From assembly GCF_022179725.1 (NCBI RefSeq), contig NZ_BPRC01000006.1, positions 124,001-188,000 on the forward strand: a stretch of 64,000 bases of DNA, written 5' to 3'. This DNA comes from Methylorubrum aminovorans. Its GTDB lineage: Bacteria > Pseudomonadota > Alphaproteobacteria > Rhizobiales > Beijerinckiaceae. Shown in pieces: positions 61,693 through 64,000 of the stretch; the first letter of the stretch is position 1; every line of letters starts with the position of its first letter. A model generated the notes under the pieces. That model did not search any database. It saw nothing but the letters and a program-made list of their open reading frames with translations, and had not been told where the DNA came from. The position numbers and the translations under genes were made by a program.

Positions 61693-62172
61693 ATGGAAGA
61701 AAAGCGCAAAGCGGTCTCGCCTGCCCGCTCCAATGCGGGGAACACCCACATGGCAGGTGAGATGTTCGTCGCGGCTGAATTGGCGAAGCGCGGTTACTCG
61801 GTCTCACTCACCATGGGAAATGCCAAGGCAGTGGACCTATTCGCCGAACGGAACGGCAGGGCTATCTGCGTTCAGGTGAAGGCCATTGCCCATAAGCGTA
61901 ATGTTGGCTGGCCGTTACCCTTCGACAAGTCGAAGATCATCGACCGAGTGCTTTACGTCTGCGTGGTCCTCAACGAAATTGGAGTTGCGCCGACCTACTA
62001 CGTCCTGCCGCCCAACGAGGTTCGTGAGCGGGGCCGCTGGTATGAGACACGGGCCACTCTCGACATCGGCCGCTTGCGGGGCGGCGGATTTGAGGGGGCG
62101 TGGCACCTGATTGATGAGGCTCTTACGGGACTTGATAGCTTGGCGGATGCCCCTGCGGAGGGACACCTGTAG
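61693..62172 (+). CDS. Hypothetical protein with a PD-(D/E)XK nuclease-like core
   Basis: A 159-residue protein. The stretch HMAGEMFVAAELAKRGY, followed by AVDLFAERNGRAICVQVKA, has the layout of a restriction-endonuclease-like core: a helix with Glu, an Asp on a strand and a Gln-x-Lys on the next strand. Such small proteins include Holliday-junction-like and defence-linked nucleases as well as inactive relatives. I do not recognise a named family. Composition is less GC-biased than the chromosome genes, and it sits between an IS remnant and an integrase, so it was probably acquired. Confidence 0.65.
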   Translation: MEEKRKAVSPARSNAGNTHMAGEMFVAAELAKRGYSVSLTMGNAKAVDLFAERNGRAICVQVKAIAHKRNVGWPLPFDKSKIIDRVLYVCVVLNEIGVAPTYYVLPPNEVRERGRWYETRATLDIGRLRGGGFEGAWHLIDEALTGLDSLADAPAEGHL

Positions 62173-62221
62173 ACGCTAAAATACCACGCTCATTGCTCGT
62201 TCTACGAGGGCTCTGAGTTTC

Positions 62222-63924
62222 TTAGTTGCGTGCTTGCAAATGGGCCAAGTCCAAGCCCGCGTAACGCACCTTCTCAATCTCCCGGTACAGCGTCGCGGCC
62301 TTGAGTCCCTTGCCGTAGATGGCCTCCTCACCGTCGCTATCACGGCGCCACCCGCCCAGCGCACGGACCCGTTCAAGGCCAATCTCGGCCTCCCTCAGCG
62401 CGTCCCGATAGTTGTGTCTGAAGCTGTGGAAGGAGACCCCTTTCACCTCCATGTCGAGCTTTCCGAGAAAGCGGCGCTTGTCGTTGAACCACTTCGAGAA
62501 TGGGCCTGACAGGTACCCCAGGCTATCGGGCTTCAGCTCGGGGAATAGGCGCTTCTCTCCCCTCCCTCGCATCTCCTCAGCGAACGCCAGAAACCCGATG
62601 CGCTGAAGCTCATGGTGGACCGGCACGAACCGCTTACCGGCCTCGGTCTTCACCCGCTTCTTGTCCGCTTCGTCGGCTCCCGGCTCGCCAGCATCGTCAA
62701 TGAAGATGACCGGCACGCCCTCAAGCTCGGCCACGTCGTCCACGCGGAGCTGACAGCACTCGCCCAGCCGCATCCCCGTCCAGAGCGACAGGAGGGGCAC
62801 CCAAAAACGCCCACGTCGGGTCACGTTCGGGCCGGGCTTGGCGTAGCCCTCCTCATCATTCTGGCAGCCCGTATAGAGGGGCGCGTTGAAGATGGCCTGG
62901 AGCTGCTCCGTGCTGAACGGCTGGCGAAGGTCGCGCTGGTCCCGGTCATCAGGCAGGGCCAGCCCCTCGGCCGGGTTGCGGACCACTCTCCAGTTCTTCA
63001 CGCCCCACTTGAACAGGGCCGAGAGGTTGTGGAGTAGTTGTTGACCGCCGCGACCCCGAGGCGCTCCAGTTTCTCCGCATCGGCCACCTTCGCGGCATCC
63101 CCAAGGGACAGCTTCGGGAGCCGCTGAGTGGCGTTTCGGGGCAGCCGCATGATGACGTTGCGGATACGCTCGCAGTCCATGCGGTGGATGCTGTCCACGG
63201 GGGTCTCAGAGCCCAACAGCTCCCTCATGGCGCGGAAGACGGTCTGATAGGTCTTCAGCGTCCCCGGAGTGCGGCTGCGGGTCGGGTCCGCGAGATAGGC
63301 CGTAATGAGTTCCTCGACGGTGCAGGAACCGGGCGTAGAGGCTGCTGAGGGCAGCGCCGGTGTGTCGACCACCTCACCCACGTTGCGCTCCTGCAGGGCC
63401 TTGGAGAAGCGTTTCTGAGCCTTGAGCATTGCGTAGGAGAGGCGGCTCCACGCCTCCGTCCCAGGACGCACGTTGAGACCTTGAGATTGGAGCACCTCCT
63501 CCATCTCGAAGGCCATGAGGCTTTGGTCGCCGCGTGCCAGGGCTGCCCCACCGCCCATGTCGAGGATGTCTGCGGCTTCGACCTTCTGCCGTAACGCGCG
63601 CTCCGAGAGCCCTTCACGGCGGGTTTCCTCATCCTCCTCCAGCACCCATGCCAGCCAGATAGAGGCGAGCCGCTCGGCTTCCGCTACGGACAGTTCATGC
63701 GATGGGCCGTCCACGAGGCGACGCGCGGCGTCTAACTGCCGATCAAACTCCACGGACTTGAGGCGCGCACGGCGCACCGCTTCGGCCCGGTCGGATGTCC
63801 CGAGGGCAATCCACTTCTGCCCACTGCGCCCGCCAGGGATCACCTCACGCAGCTCGGGAGGCACCCAAGCGCGGAACGAGTAGGTGCCGTTAGGGCGGCG
63901 AACGAGGCGGGTTTCGAGGCCCAT
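62222..63924 (-). pseudogene. Tyrosine site-specific integrase, split by a single-base frameshift
   Basis: An integrase of about 567 residues in two frames. The N-terminal part (start at ATG 63924, MGLETRLVRR) has an AP2/SAM-like arm and core-binding domains, and runs off frame after AAVNNY near 63036. The catalytic domain continues in the next frame from NLSALFKWGVKNW and has the Arg in SLWTGMRLGECCQLR, the His-x-x-Arg in FHSFRHNYRDAL, GGWRR, and the Tyr in AATLYREIEKV. One missing base in the Tyr-Leu-His codons near 63033-63036 explains the shift. It is either inactivated or a sequencing error; its neighbours suggest a degraded genomic island. Confidence 0.88.
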
Positions 63925-63935
63925 TAGAGAGGAGC

Positions 63936-63958
63936 ACCTGTAGCAAGGACCTGTAGCA
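63936..63958. repeat. Short direct repeat before the integrase start
   Basis: ACCTGTAGCA occurs at 63936-63945 and 63949-63958 (10 bases, period 13), just upstream of the integrase start; GCACCTGT / ACAGGTGC also forms an inverted pair around it. It could be an integrase arm-type site or part of an attachment region. The tRNA or other target gene that often borders such elements would lie outside the window. Confidence 0.4.
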
Positions 63959-64000
63959 CAGGTGCCTGCCAACCCTCTGAAAGTCAACGCTTCTCGCCGT

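Noticed and set aside
1-64000. CRISPR arrays, rRNA and tRNA genes
   Set aside because: No regularly spaced repeat array and no recognisable rRNA or cloverleaf was seen on reading both strands; a tRNA near the integrase may lie beyond the window.

Overview
This is high-GC alphaproteobacterial DNA. The gene content fits a Methylobacterium/Methylorubrum-type facultative methylotroph: a petrobactin-like metallophore cluster with two characteristic gene fusions, a complete glycine betaine demethylation route that releases one-carbon units, DUF6894 and DUF1127 small proteins, and GC-rich gene bodies whose opposite strands are open by chance. The genus is inferred from gene content; no rRNA or tRNA gene was found to confirm it.

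Layout. 0-10 kb is ordinary chromosome: a partial glutathione S-transferase, a diguanylate cyclase, an OmpR-type two-component pair, ubiK, a YbjN-family gene, proC, a TetR regulator, a small membrane protein, cytochrome b561, a DUF4142 protein and a GNAT acetyltransferase. 10-22.6 kb is a metallophore locus. On the minus strand lie a NIS synthetase, a NIS synthetase-adenylating enzyme fusion, an acyl carrier-AsbE fusion, an AsbF-like dehydroshikimate dehydratase and a DUF2218 gene. On the plus strand lie a FecI-type sigma factor, a FecR-type regulator and a TonB receptor with an N-terminal signalling domain. The layout matches what I recall of the methylolanthanin (lanthanide metallophore) mll/mlu locus of Methylorubrum extorquens AM1.

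22.8-32.3 kb is a tightly packed plus-strand operon: a dipeptide-type ABC importer with a fused, partly degenerate double ATPase, an M20 amidohydrolase, two choline-kinase-like phosphotransferases and an inositol-monophosphatase-like phosphatase. Its substrate is unknown. It runs into 32.4-41 kb, which holds gbcAB (glycine betaine monooxygenase), dgcAB (dimethylglycine demethylase) and a dedicated electron-transfer flavoprotein pair. 42-50.4 kb has sdaA and soxBDAG (sarcosine oxidase) on the minus strand, divergent from a GbdR-like regulator. 50.8-55.3 kb has an outer-membrane porin and a ProX/ProW/ProV-type betaine importer. Together these give uptake and stepwise demethylation of betaine to dimethylglycine, sarcosine and glycine, with serine converted to pyruvate by SdaA; glyA is not in the window.

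56-60.6 kb carries a DUF6894 gene, a fluoroacetate-dehalogenase-like hydrolase, a divergent arsenic locus (arsH / arsR-arsC-acr3) with a clear operator palindrome, and a PAP2 phosphatase. 60.7-64 kb is a decayed mobile region: a TPR gene truncated by an IS3-family remnant, a PD-(D/E)XK-like gene, and a tyrosine integrase split by a one-base frameshift.
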